Positions 1 through 18,788 of a stretch of DNA of 64,000 nt are shown piece by piece. The number at the start of each line of letters is the position of its first letter. Position 1 is the stretch's first letter. The stretch covers positions 24,850,765 through 24,914,764 of the forward strand of contig HG738138.1 in the NCBI GenBank assembly GCA_000499405.2. The letters run 5' to 3'. Below the pieces are notes generated by a model. That model worked only from the letters and a program-made list of their open reading frames with translations. It was not told the DNA's origin and ran no database searches. This DNA comes from Onchocerca volvulus (Eukaryota; Nematoda; Chromadorea; Rhabditida; Onchocercidae). The position numbers were made by a program, and so were the translations under genes.

Positions 1-101
1 TTATTCAACAGAAATGCATAGTTTTACATGGAATTATTATATGTATTCACTATCATATCAATTCTTCCATCATGCTCGAACTTATCCAACTTTTATTGCA
101 T

Positions 102-233
102 TAAAATGAGAAATGCCATAAATTCAATCGTTTAGCAAAAATAAGAATACGAAAGAAGATAAAGATAAATGTGAAAACAAATATGAAAGCTGAATACCAA
201 ATTATGATGAACAGCTGTACAAAAGTAATCATC

Positions 234-266
<33 letters not shown>
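102..266 (+). repeat. Dispersed poly(A)-tailed element, copy 1
   Basis: About 134 nt followed by a run of 31 A (236-266). A second copy lies in opposite orientation at 7052-7201. The two agree over nearly their whole length, both end in CGT followed by the A run, and similarity stops abruptly at the other end (TAAAATGAG), where the flanks are unrelated. A shared body with a 3' A tail and unrelated flanks is what retroposition of an RNA gives. No RNA polymerase III box or protein domain is recognised, so the source RNA is unknown. Confidence 0.65.
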
Positions 267-269
<3 letters not shown>

Positions 270-713
270 GAAAATACAGTTTTTCCTATTGACGATTCTA
301 TTTTCAATAACAAATTATTTAAAAAGAAAATATTTTTTTGCTTAAAAAAGTAGCTACGAGTTAAATAACTTTGAAATTATTATATCTGATTGATAATATT
401 ATCAATCTCTTGCAAAGAGATGGCAATATCAGTTATAATTTTATCATTTTATCATCTAGAGATTCGAATACTGAATAACTCAAAACAATTGTGTATAATT
501 CTGATTAAATATGAAATAAAAATGGAGTAATAGGAAGCGCTACGAATATTTCTTGCATTTATTTAAATTTATGAAGATCGAGCAACTTTCAGTTAACCAT
601 AACGTCAAAAAATGCATTCAAAATACTTGCAAACATGCATGCAAAATCTGCAAGTTTTCTCATATAAAAAACTGCAAAATTTGCTATGTTCTTAAATTTC
701 TTTCGTTTTCTTG

Positions 714-787
714 CTCGAAATTACCATTTTTCTCGAAATTCTCGAAATTACCATTTTTCTCGAAATTCTCGAAATTACCATTTTTCT
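714..787. repeat. 27-bp tandem repeat, about 2.7 copies
   Basis: Units start at 714, 741 and 768. The repeat is built on CTCGAAATTACC followed by a T run and a second CTCGAAATT. The copies are essentially identical, so the array is young. Confidence 0.85.
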
Positions 788-1150
788 TCCTTCTGTTAGA
801 TAAATTTCAATGCGGAATAATGAGTGTTAAATGAATATATGTCATTGAAAAATAAGTAAAGTAAACTAAAATGATAAAAGAATACTTTTTTTCCAAAAAG
901 CATATTCCACTGAAAAAAAAATTGCAAAAAAAGTTCCGTCCCTCAATCAAAATGCTTGATGGGATGATTTGCTTATTGATATTTTTTGAAATTTGAAAAA
1001 TGGAATATTCTTTATGATTTTATCTACAAGTGAAATTCTAATTTCAAATCAGTTTTAACAAATTCTAATTTTTTCTTTCTCGTTTTCTCATCTTTCGCAT
1101 CAAAAAAATAAATAAATAAATAAATAAAATCAAAGAATAATATATAAACC

Positions 1151-1203
1151 AAATGATAGCATGAACAAAAATTATGCAAATGATAGCATGAACAAAAATT
1201 ATG
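1151..1203. repeat. 27-bp direct repeat, two copies
   Basis: Two adjacent near-identical 27-nt units at 1151 and 1178, each containing GATAGCATGAACAAAAATT. Confidence 0.85.
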
Positions 1204-2722
1204 AATACCAATGAAAATTAATCGATTTTACATTTCAAGATGAAAAATAATACAAACGTAGGTTTTAATTGCAAATTGTTACACTTATATATAAATAAAT
1301 CGTACTTTTGGCTAAATAATAGTTTATTAATTTTTGAGTAATTCTTTAAAAAACTTAAAATTCCATCATTTTTCAAACGAAAATTTAATTATTTTTGGAA
1401 AACTTGAAGCTATTAAAAATTCAACAAATACAGATAATATTTAAATTTGCCTCTTGCAAAACAGTAAATTAATTCAAAAACGAAAAATAAGTTCATAGTA
1501 ATTTTGATAATTTAATCATTTCTCCAAGATTTTGTTCCATCAAAAAGATTATTTCAATTTTTTTTAAAATGGCTTAAATTTTCATTTTCAACTATTCACA
1601 TCTTGAACAATCATTTTCAAGAGATATGAGAAAATGAACTATCGCAAAAAGTTAAACTTTTTAAATTTAAAAGATAAAATGAAACATAAAGTGCATTTAT
1701 AAAAAATATTTGATCTCATATCATATTATCAGTTGAAGAGTTTAGTCCAATAAGACGACATAAAATAATTTTTTTTTTTAAATTTAAAAAATTTATGAAC
1801 TTTTTATTGGCATCTTTCCAACCTATTACAATGCTTTTGCGAGCAAGATTTGCATTTCGCTATGATAAATCTATGGATTTAAATAAATAAAAAAGGTTTT
1901 ATGTGAAAAATAATGGTTCATTTCTTTCAAAATTTATTTAAAAAAAAAAAAAAAAGAAATTGATTAATTTTTGCGTGACATTCGTATCTGCAATGCTTTA
2001 AAAAAAAAAAATAAATAAAATGTGATTGATGGATTAAATTTTATCAAATAAAGTCATTTATTAAAAAAGAAGGGAAAATTTCGATTGATTTTAATAATTA
2101 GAATAATATTCCTGCTGAAATATCCAATCACATTTACGAAGGTTTTTTTTTTTTTTTTTTCAGAAGATTAAAACTTTTGAATGAAATAATTTCAAAAATT
2201 TCAAAAAATGAGAGAAAATTATGAAAATAAAATTTATTTATTCAATACAAATTTTTACAGTAATATTTATTTAATGTAATCTTTTTCTACACCAAAAAAA
2301 AAAAAAAAATACAATTTCTTTGCGAAATATTTCGCATATTGTTTTAAAATACAATTTTTGTACATTTTGCTTTATGGATGTGAAAAGAAATTCTAGATTC
2401 TTGAAGCGAATAATAGGTAATGATTTTTGTAAAATAAAAATTAATATACAAGATTCAGTTATTCAGTTATTAGTTATTTCGTTACTTAAATTTTTTTTAA
2501 TGGGCGAATTGCCGCATTTTGAATGGTTTTTTTGAAAAAAAAAAAAAGAAAAAAAATTTTTTTTTTGAGAAAATAATTGTTGCAGAAGTAAACAACATAA
2601 GATGACAAGCAAATAATATTGGTGACAGATGTTAGTTCTCATGAACATGATCGCTTCAAAATTTAAGTAAATAATATTAATATTCAAAAAAATAGTTTTT
2701 TTTTTTGTTATATTAATCACTG

Positions 2723-2938
2723 TTATAATTCATCCTAACTGATTTATTAATTTTTGATTTATCAATTCAGAATAATTATTGTAATTCATCTTAATTGATT
2801 TATCAATTTTTGGTTTATCAATTAAGCATAATTATCACAATTCATCCCAGATGATTTATCAGTTTTTGATTTGTTAATTGAGAATAATTATTATAATTCA
2901 TCCTAAGTGATTTATCAATTTCTGATTTACCAATCAGG
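2723..2938. repeat. 56-bp minisatellite, nearly 4 copies
   Basis: Units begin at 2723, 2779, 2835 and 2891 and share AATTCATCC, a GATTTATCAATTTTTG-like core and a trailing AATAATTA. The copies differ by scattered substitutions, so this array is older than the other arrays nearby. Confidence 0.85.
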
Positions 2939-3820
2939 AAATTTTTTTTTTTTTTAGTCAAATCATCTAAATTTGATTACTAATTGGAATCGTGTTTTCT
3001 TGAAATAATTGAAGCTGATGAGATATTTTTCGAATATTTAATGAAAAGATTCAAATAAATATCGTTAATAAAATTGAAATATTAATGTTTACTCTGATGA
3101 TTTATAATTGAAAAATTTTTATAAAAATTTTAATTCCGAAAAATTCTCATACGTAAAGATACATTCAATATTTACGCATAGAAATTTTTTGGAATTAAAC
3201 GATAATAATGATTTTTTTTTTTTTAAACTTATCTGATCAATTAAATTGAAATTGGAAATTAGGCCAAAGTAATATTTCCACCGAATAAAATGATACATTT
3301 TATTGTAATTCATATTAAAAGTCTTACAAAAATTATTATGAAATTATAATATGCAATTATAATTTTCGCAATTTTTAGCCAAATAAATCGTGAAAATGCG
3401 AAAAATTTTCAAATTTTTCATTTGAAACTTTTTCAAATACGCTTTTGTCGTGAAATAATTGTTGCCAATCCATTTTATATCAATAAAATAATGCATCATC
3501 ATTCACTTTTTTCACTTTTTCTTTTTTTTTTTTTTTTTTCAATCAAATCAACAAATTCAAAAAATTCTTGAAGAAAAAAAAAAAATGTCAACATATGGTT
3601 ATGAACAAATAATGCTTCAATCCAACCTCCATTATTTGTTTATTAAAATGATTTTTGACTGAATTCTAATCGATCATATCGAAAATATCCCAACAAATTT
3701 CCAAATACAACTTTTTTTTTTCGCCATATTTTCTGATAAATCACAATTTTGAACTTTTCGATGTCAAAATTGAAAGGTAAGTAGAAGTGGGGAAATTCGA
3801 CATTTGTATGTTTTGCAAAG

Positions 3821-3935
3821 TATTACTGTTACTATGGATTTCGCTACTACTATAGACTATTACTGTTATTACCACTCATCAATACTGTATACTAATATTA
3901 TTGTTACTGTAGACCGCTACTGTACTACCGTTTCT
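3821..3935. repeat. Degenerate TACTGT-rich tract
   Basis: Repeated TACTGT, TACTAC and ACTGTAGAC words with no fixed period. Probably a decayed simple repeat. Confidence 0.5.
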
Positions 3936-4642
3936 TCTATCCAGTAAGGAATGCTTTTCGGCTAGTATCCAACAGGATTACAGTTTTTTTTTTTTTCATG
4001 GTTTCTTACAGGGGATCGAAACTGATCGATTGTGCTTCATTTAACTACATCCCAAAATGTTGAGAAAAGTTCTTGTAGAAGAGTGATTATTGAACGTCAT
4101 AAATCTTTCAAATTGTATTTTAAAATTGTGCAAAGTAATAATACTCGCATTTCATTGTTCGCAAGTTTTCAGTTGATCGATTGATTCGCAATTCGTTTAT
4201 GATGCTTGCCACTAATTAACTCTCTTCTGTACATATTTTCAGCTGGTAGATGTTGTTCAATAATTTTATATATTGTTAGCTTTCCAATAAGTACATACGA
4301 TGAACATTAAGAGAAAAAGAAGACTCATCCTTGCTTAATTTAAATATTTACCTTATTTAAATGATTCTTCAATGAGGCATAAGATGATTGATAGAAGACG
4401 TTTCAGTAAATGAAATGTATTTGTAATTATTTTCTGAGTAAAATTCTTTCTGGAAGAGTAAAAAGACAAAAAAAAAAAAACTAAAAAAATAATTTTCCGT
4501 TTCTTTAAAATCAAGCAATGATACATCATCATCAATTACAATTTGTATTTAAGCCTCAAATTTAATCATTTGACTCTTTAATTTTTAGCTTTCATTTCTT
4601 CAAAAGCGAATTCGCTTTTTCTGCGTCGTAATTTTCCTCTTC

Positions 4643-4707
4643 CTCGAAAAAGTCCGCGAAATACCGTAGTGCTTCTCTTTCTCGAAAAAGTCCGCGAAAT
4701 ACCGTAA
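4643..4707. repeat. 38-bp direct repeat with a GC-rich core
   Basis: Units start at 4643 and 4681. Each carries CTCGAAAAAGTCCGCGAAAT followed by ACCGTA. The short GC-rich core stands out in this AT-rich DNA and lies about 450 bp upstream of the cystatin start. A paired regulatory site is possible but unproven. Confidence 0.75.
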
Positions 4708-5149
4708 TACCTTTCATTTATATGTTCATTGTTGTAATACGTAATTTTATGTCGATGTGTTCATGTAAATGAATGAATGAGTGAGTTTATGTGCATGCTT
4801 TTCGTATGTTTACATTTTTATTTTTGGTAAAAGATTAAAAATTAATTAATTTTCAGAAATAATTCAGAAATGCTAATTGCTAAAGTGTTGCGATCAATGT
4901 TCGAAAAGTGTTATTTAATCTTTAAAGCATACGATAGAAGCTTTTTTCAAATGGATCAAAATCTTTCGATTCTATGGCGAAAATTTTCCGGAAAAACATA
5001 CTAATCTTCCGGATAACAGTAGAATAAAGAAAATTTGGATAATACATCACAGAATTTGACTTTTTTTTCTTCGTTTAATTTTTAATTTTTTTTTTTTCAA
5101 TTTCTTTTCATTTAGATCATTGAATAAATAAAATCTAAAGTGACAAACG

Positions 5150-7463
5150 ATGCTAACGATAAAACAAGGAATGTTGGTGACACTTTTACTATTCATCGGT
5201 GTGATGGCGTTCATTCACCTGAAAGGTGACAAAGAAGCCAGCACTACGGAATCCATGACACATATACATGAGGAATCTAAGACAGATATGATTCTTGGCC
5301 AAGTTGGTCTAATGGGAGGATGGGAAGAACGTGATCCAAAGGACGAGGAAATCCTGGTTAGATTTCTTCTTTATTGATTGATTTTAATAATTTCAACACA
5401 TCTTGCAGATAAGTAAGTAATTTGCGCCTTTCATAGACAAAGAATTTTACGTTTCTTTTACTTTCCTCTCAAACATTGTATAGGTAACATTTAAAGATAT
5501 CTATCTATCTCATCACAAGTCATATTCGGATATGTAAATTGTCCGTTGTATCGCCGGACGTGTAAGTTATTCATTGTATCTCCAAACGTGTAAATTATCC
5601 CTTGTATTTACGGACGTGTAAGTTATCCGTTATATCGCCGGAAGTATAATTTATCCGTTATATCGCCGGACGTGTAAATTATCCGTTGTATCGCCGGACT
5701 TGTGAGCTATCCGTTTTATTTCCGGACATGTAAATTATCCGTTCTTCCTGTCCTAACCAATACCTACTAGAATGTTTTGATGATTCTAGCATGTTTGACA
5801 TATTTTTGCAAATCTTAAATGTTATGTTCTGCTATTTACATTATGTAATTTATGCGGTATTTTGGATAATACGTGTAAATCACGTGTAGATGAGATTAGA
5901 TTTTATATGTAAGGAAATGAATCCATGATTTTGCATATAAAAAAGTATGGGTTAATTTATTTCTTGCAAATTTCACTAAATGGAATAGAAAAAAATGTCT
6001 AAGTCATATAAATTGGAGATTTGAATTATTTTTTAGCATTTGTTTTGCTCGATTTGACAAAAAGTTTGAATTTCAAAATGTTGAAGAAATTTCATGGAAA
6101 AAAGAAAATCTTCAACCATTTTCTGTCTTCTTGTGTTTATTTTTATGCGTGTAAAATAGTCTTTACAGGAACTATTGCCAAGCATATTGATGAAAGTAAA
6201 TGAACAATCAAACGATGAATATCATTTGATACCAATCAAATTACTGAATGTTTCATCGCAAGTTGTTGGTGGTATGAAATACAAGATGGATGTGCAGGTT
6301 GCTCGATCAGAATGTAAAAAAGTATGTTTTTAGAGTTTATTTTTGAAATTATAATTGTTTCCAACTAAGTCTTAACTTTAGAAAGAAATGGCGGAAATTA
6401 AACCTTTTGGTATGGAGAAGTAAAAAAAGCGAAGAGGAAAAGGACGAAAAAAGAAGAGAAAAACTGAAAAAAAAAAATTTTTTTCTTTGAATGAAAAATA
6501 ACGAAACGCAAAATGTAAACGATTAACTTATTCACTGATATTTCATAAGTTTAATATTTAAATTTTCAGAATTTAGAAATGAAAGTTGACCTGAAAAATT
6601 GTAAAAAATTGAAAGGACAATCGGATCAGGTTTGTTGCATGTAATTTCAGATTATCAATTGCGTATCTCAAAATCTGATAAGACTAATAATGTGAGCAAA
6701 TGAGTATGATAAGCTAGAAAAAAAAACCTAGTTTAGATAAATATTCGTCCGGTAATAAATAATAATTAAACTTGGAAGACTTAATGAATAGAATATTTTT
6801 CGAATTTTTGAAAAATTGTTTTAACCATTAAAAAGTTTTTCTAATTCGATCTTGTAGTGATTTACTTATTTTGTTGGTATGTCTGAGAATTTTTTTGATT
6901 TTTTTTTTTTTTAGCGAGGATTTTTTACAAATAATGAAGTGAATTTTCAGAATTTTTAAGAATTGGAATTTTGCATTTTTTCGAGATTTTCTTTTCAAAA
7001 TATTTTTTTTCTCAAATATTTTTTACCGACAAAGTTTAATCCCATTTTTAGTTTTTTTTTTTTTTTTACGATGATTGCTTTTGTACAGCTGTTCATCATA
7101 ACTTGGCATTGGGCTTTCATATTTGTTTTCACATTTATCTTTATCTTCTTTCGTATTCTTATTTTTGCTAAACGATTGAATTTATGGCATTTCTCATTTT
7201 AGGAGAACTATGATAGTAGATGCATGTATTTTTTTTTTTTGAAAAAAAAAACAATTTATGAAAAATTTCGATTAAATCAATCATTATTGATATCAGTAAT
7301 ACTGAAATTAATATATTTTTTTTTTTATTTTATAAGTGCATTCTACGTTATTTATTTTTAATTTCCAATTTTTTTTTTTTTTCAGGTTATTACGGTTGAG
7401 GTATTCGAAAGACCATGGGAGAATTTTTTACTTGTCGAGATTTTGGAAACAAAAGAACTGTGA
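5150..7463 (+). CDS. cpi-2: Secreted cystatin, cysteine protease inhibitor of the onchocystatin/CPI-2 type
   Basis: Four exons: 5150-5356, 6169-6321, 6570-6629 and 7386-7463 (TGA). All introns are GT-AG and phase 0, giving 165 residues. Residues 1 to about 25 form a signal peptide. The three papain-binding elements of cystatins are visible: Gly-Gly at 56-57, QVVGG at 100-104 (family consensus QxVxG, so the fourth position is Gly rather than the common Ala) and PW at 150-151. Ser-Asn-Asp at 83-85 matches the legumain-binding motif of cystatin C and of filarial CPI-2. Two cysteines (118, 131) could form one disulfide. The length and the DPKDEEIL and ELLPSILMKVNEQSNDEYHL stretches agree closely with filarial onchocystatin as I know it. 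Known family members inhibit host and parasite cathepsins and legumain and modulate antigen processing. An acceptor-like AG at 5114-5115 lies 34 nt before the ATG, compatible with spliced-leader addition. Confidence 0.93.
5533..5744. repeat. 28-bp minisatellite in cystatin intron 1
   Basis: About 7.6 imperfect 28-nt units built on GTAAATTATCCGTTGTATCGC followed by CGGACGT. The units are GC-richer than the surrounding intron and vary by substitution, not length. The array lies wholly inside intron 1 (5357-6168). Confidence 0.85.
7052..7201 (-). repeat. Dispersed poly(A)-tailed element, copy 2
   Basis: Inverted second copy of the element at 102-266, inside cystatin intron 3 (6630-7385). The tail is a 16-nt T run at 7052-7067. 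The open frame it encodes on the plus strand is only a by-product of the repeat: copy 1 gives nearly the same peptide on its opposite strand, through the homopolymer. Confidence 0.65.
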
Positions 7464-7689
7464 ATATGATTCTTTTTGTAACTGTTTTGATCAATTCCAT
7501 TTCATGTTATTGTTTCTGATACTTTGCTTATACTTTATATTATTAACTGCCTAAAATATTTTTCATTTCTATTAAATAATTTTGTAAAAATTTTAAAATG
7601 ATTTTTTAAATAGTTTATAAATATTTAGAATTGATAATAGTATTATCGCAGCTTATGAATGATTATTTCAGAATCTTCTAAAATAGATT

Positions 7690-8010
7690 TTCAAAGATGG
7701 AAATTAGAGTCTTTTGAAGTAGACTATTTGAAATTCTAGAAGGCAGAAATATTTGTTCATCTGTATAAATAAAAATATGAATGCTACCTGCTCCCTCACG
7801 TATCTCCGAAAGTTCTTCACCAAATGCTTTCAAATTTTGATACAACTTTGCTTTCGAATAGGCGGGTATTTTTATATAAACATACTTACATTTTTTCACG
7901 CATCACGTACGTGACAACCAAAAGTATGTGAGGGGACGAAGTTACATTGACTCCGCCTTCCTTTTTTCTCTCAGACCTATACGACGAATATAAACGTGAA
8001 CGAATGACGT
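7690..8010 (-). mobile_element. Left arm of a 1.4-kb imperfect inverted repeat (foldback/MITE-like)
   Basis: Read on the minus strand, this arm matches 8850-9140 read on the plus strand. Shared landmarks in order are TCCGCC, GTGAGGGG, TTGTCACGxACGTGA, GTAAGTATGTTxATATAAA, a CGCCTATTC word, ATTTGAAA, and CATATTTTTATTTATA. The arms diverge outward from a centre near 8430. No transposase frame is visible, so a non-autonomous foldback element, or two opposed insertions of one repeat, are the options. Confidence 0.55.
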
Positions 8011-8572
8011 GGATTGAATAAGACCATACTAATCTCAGAATAATATAATAATAATACCCAACATACTACCAAAATTCCACATATAATTCAAATTAGAATT
8101 GAGAGAAAAAAAAAAACTGCTGTCAACCAAATGCTTCAACATTTATCAACAATTATTGTTATTATTTATTATTATTCATGATTATTTATTCCTTTATTCC
8201 TAAGTCATTCCATTGTAACTATAAAGGTCAATGCCGATCACCATCATACAAGAGTCAATGCGATCAACTACAAGGGTCAATGTCGATCACCCTTGCGCGC
8301 CAAAAAGGCACATCATCATCACGCGCTAACAAAGACTCCCTTTTCTATCATTTCATGCAGGAATGTCAACGTTAGCGGTTTAATGCTCCGACTCGGGTTC
8401 TTTTACCTTTATATGCTTTCTCCTTTTTTACGTTAATAAATTTACCGTTAGATTTGTTTTATTGATATTATTGATTTGTAATTGTTTCGTAATAAATTAT
8501 AAAAATAATAATGAAGAATAATAAATAATGACAAGTAATAAGAAATAGTAATAAGCAATAATAAATGATAAC

Positions 8573-8660
8573 AACGCATGTATAAAAACATGCGCGTAAT
8601 TCACATGCAACGTTGTGTCAGAATTTCAAAGTAATAGGTAAGAACTTTCCGATAATTGAT
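8573..8660 (+). repeat. Dispersed repeat related to the foldback arms
   Basis: Contains ACGCATGTATAAAAACATGC, then a CAACGTTGTGTCAGAATTTC word. It resembles 60076-60165 (inside the ankyrin gene) over about 85 nt and, more weakly, the inner part of both foldback arms. This suggests a repeat family with at least four members in this window. Confidence 0.55.
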
Positions 8661-8849
8661 GCCGTTTATCGAATAAATTAAGCTAATTTTTATTAAGGAA
8701 AAAGAATTTTAAATTCAAAATTTAGCAGAAATTTGAAATTTTTTTTTCAGATTCATTGTAAATGCAAAAATGTTTATATTTATCTAACAAAATCAGAAAG
8801 AATTTTCTTTTTATCACTTTTTTACCTTCTTTCCTTGGATAAATCCACC

Positions 8850-9140
8850 TAATGTAATAAGCATAGCAATAGAGAGCGGGAGATTGGAGGTAGAGTGAAA
8901 TGAAGGTAGGCGGAATAAATAAAATCCGCCCCTCACTCACTTTTAGTTGTCACGGACGTGACACGTGAAACAAAGTAAGTATGTTGATATAAAAACAGGC
9001 GCCTATTCAAAAATGTCAGAATTTGAAAACAATTGGTGGAGAATTTCCGGAGTGTTTCCATTTGTAACAAGGAGTATTCACATTTTTATTTATAAACTAT
9101 AGATAAAAGCACGAATTCTACTCTAGCAAAAATTTAACCA
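8850..9140 (+). mobile_element. Right arm of the imperfect inverted repeat
   Basis: Partner of 7690-8010, with the same order of landmarks. A short palindrome, GTCACGGACGTGAC, lies at about 8949-8962. Its left-arm counterpart, GTCACGTACGTGA, lies at about 7903-7915. The palindrome is retained in both arms although neighbouring bases differ. Confidence 0.55.
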
Positions 9141-9190
9141 AAAACTTTAATTAACCATATCGAAGAATTTTTTTTAATTTTTTTCAAACG

Positions 9191-9201
9191 TATTTATTTG
9201 T

Positions 9202-9240
<39 letters not shown>

Positions 9241-9243
9241 TTT
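9191..9243. repeat. TTTA microsatellite
   Basis: About twelve uninterrupted TTTA units after one variant unit. Confidence 0.9.
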
Positions 9244-9616
9244 TTTATAATAACTGTGAGATGTATATTGAGCAGAAAAAATTTGGAAAAGTTATTTATT
9301 GAAATATTTGGAAAAAAAAGTTGAAAATTTTAATATATTATCAATGTTTATTTTAATTTATGCAATTTTCAACGAATTATTCAAAAAATTTTTTTTTGAC
9401 ATTTTTTTTAAATGATTGATTTTTTTCTCTGTGGGTTTTATGATAAAATCAAAAATTATAGAAAATATGACAATTGGAAAGTTCATTGTTTTATCGGAAT
9501 TTTTTTTTTTCAATTAAAAATATTTCAAAAAGTTTGCATAAAATAATAATGTTGCAGCTATTAAATGCTTAAAATATTTGTGGAAGAAAAGAAAATGTGA
9601 GCATATGCTCAACTTT

Positions 9617-9678
9617 TAACGAAATTGATTTTGGCAAAACATTACTCTAACGAAATTGATTTTGGCAAAACATTACTC
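9617..9678. repeat. 31-bp direct repeat, two copies
   Basis: Two adjacent identical units starting at 9617 and 9648, each containing TAACGAAATTGATTTTGGCA. Confidence 0.88.
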
Positions 9679-11846
9679 GTGAATCAATTGATATATATAT
9701 GTATTTATATATCTTGCATGCCGAGAAAATTTCTATCATAAACAAAAAAAAATTTGCGTCATAAAATTACTCTTTCGTTTTTTTTCTTTTTACTTTATTG
9801 TTTATTTGCTTAACCGCTGATAATTAATCACTAATGAGACTTAAAGAATTGAATTATTAAATTTCAATTTATACTTTATAATTCGATATGTTCGGGAAAT
9901 AAAAAATTATGATGATTGAAAAATTTTGTCAAAAATGATGATATGAACAAATTGTACAAGATATGAGCAATTCGATATCGATAGCTAACATGCTATAAGC
10001 CAATCGTATATATATGTTATTATTTTCGATTTTAATTAACACTTACAGTTTTAGGTGGAAATCAATCGATTAAAAAAACAAACAAACAAACTTTTTTTTT
10101 GCTTATAAATAAAAAGGTTTCTCTGACAATTCAGCCCTATGAATTGATGAATTTCCTCAAATTTAAGAGAAATATCGAGAAGTTTTGCAATCATTTCATC
10201 ACTATCTTGATCTTTTTGCAAATTTTGATCAAATTTCTATTGTTTGTGATAGAGTGACAAAGTTTAATCACATTAAACTTGAACGGTCTTTTAAATATGT
10301 TATTCACCTAAGCATAAGGAATTCTGCGAAATTCTCTCATCATCTCGTATTACATCTCTTGTCTGCAATTTCTTCAACAAAATTAATACTTTCCTTTGCG
10401 TTATTTTTAAAAGAATTTTCATTTTCACTCATAAAAACATAAAATGAAGACTAAAAATTAATTTCAACGAGTAATTTCTATGATTTTTTCATTCTACTTG
10501 CTACTGCTATCGGTTCGATTCTTTTTATCATAAAATGATATAAAAGTAACATTTGGAAAATTTCGTTTTGTATGATTTATTAATTCAGTCAATTTATTCG
10601 TTAAAAAGATGATGATATAACACGTAACTTCGCCGAGATGATCTGATCGATTATTTTTTTTTTTTTTTTTTGCTGAAATTTCTGACTTTCTTCTTTTATT
10701 ACGAATGAATAATTCATTTTATTCCTTTGTGCAACAATCGAATCATAGTTCTGTTGATTTTCAACTATTGTTTGAAATGTTATTAAGGGCAAAAGTAAGA
10801 TATATTTTTCCTGAAATTCTTGTTAAGTGATCATTTGAAGAATTTCATTTGTTTTTATAGAATTCATATTTTTTTTATTTTTTTCTATTTTTTTTTTTAT
10901 TTTTATGTTTTGCAAATATTTCTTGTTTTAAATATGTCATTGCTGTTTTATTTTGCAGAAATGTTCGCAATAGTATAGATCGAATTAATTGTTACTCAAA
11001 TTCAAATTAGATTATTCAAACTATTCAAATTAACTGATCTAATGAACTAATCAGTTTTGTGATTCTAAAAATGACATTCTTGAAGTAAAGAAGTAGCACA
11101 CTGATTGTTTAGTAAGATAAAATTTTTTTAGTGAAAATAAAAAAGGAAAAATAGTTTAAAAAATTGTTGAAATTGAAAAAAATGAGAAATAAATGGATGA
11201 TGATTTGGTGATTTTTTTTTTCTTTTTTTATTCTTTTCGAAATTCGATAAATCATTTTCATTTCAATTATCATCTGAATTCATAGTCTGGAAAGTATCAA
11301 TTTATTATTTTGAAATTCTATGATTTGTTTTATTCTTTTGATGGTGTGTATTCAAATGTACATTTTTTTATTCTAATTATATTTTTTAATACAATTATAT
11401 TTGGCTTTTCATCGGAATTATTAAGTTAGAAATAACAACAAAAAAAAAATGATAGAATGATCAAAATTTTACATTGCATTACCTCAATTTGATTTTTGCT
11501 ATAATATTCCGTTGATCTGACCTACTCGAATAATTCGATATAAAGTAATATTTAATTTTTAAATTAATTTAATTCATTTTAAAATTTATTCAAAGAGATG
11601 AATGATCCGGAATATCTATGCATTTTGCAAGATATACATAACTTTTAATCAAAAAAAACTTAAGAATTCATCCTGTTTTTTTGTGAATTAATTTTGAATT
11701 ATTTACATCGTTTTACTAAAATGCAAAATTTTGCTATTTAAACAAAACTTTGGATAATTTTCCAAACATACCAATATTATTTCATTCCTGTAAATTCATG
11801 TACGGTTGAATTTTCGGATTTCTTCCTTTCAAGTAAAATCACGGAA

Positions 11847-18704
<6,858 letters not shown>

Positions 18705-18782
18705 TTGATTGGATTTTTTTAAAATATTCTTTTCAATTTAAATTTCATGGATATTTACGTTTCAATATCAGATATTAAATAT

Positions 18783-18788
18783 AATAAA
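18783..18788 (+). terminator. AATAAA poly(A) signal of the malic enzyme gene
   Basis: Exact AATAAA 79 nt after the TAA stop, the usual spacing for a nematode 3' UTR signal. AATAAA is common by chance in DNA this AT-rich, so position is the main argument. Confidence 0.5.

Larger units (their letters stand above)
1..5149. other. Non-coding region upstream of the cystatin gene
   Basis: I see no convincing gene here. The open frames run through poly(A)/poly(T) or tandem repeats and lack domain-like composition. The stretch holds a dispersed poly(A)-tailed element, four clear tandem repeats and an AAAT microsatellite near 1106-1130, each listed separately where supportable. Promoter elements for the cystatin gene would lie in the last kilobase, but I cannot identify them. 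Confidence 0.6.
7464..11846. other. Repeat-rich intergenic region between cystatin and malic enzyme genes
   Basis: No gene is supported. The region contains a large imperfect inverted repeat (7690-9140), a related dispersed sequence at 8573-8660, a GC-richer island at 8220-8400 with three loose repeats of GTCAATG(C/T)CGATCA, a TTTA microsatellite and a 31-bp duplication. The frame at 10185-10442 is open for 85 codons, but it has no initiator ATG, no splice context and no recognisable domain. Confidence 0.55.

Noticed and set aside
6963..7202. 79-codon membrane-like protein in the cystatin intron
   Set aside because: Produced by the poly(A)-tailed dispersed element and its T run. The inverted copy gives the same peptide from the opposite strand.
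10185..10442. 85-codon plus-strand frame
   Set aside because: No ATG start, no recognised domain, and no neighbouring exon to pair with.
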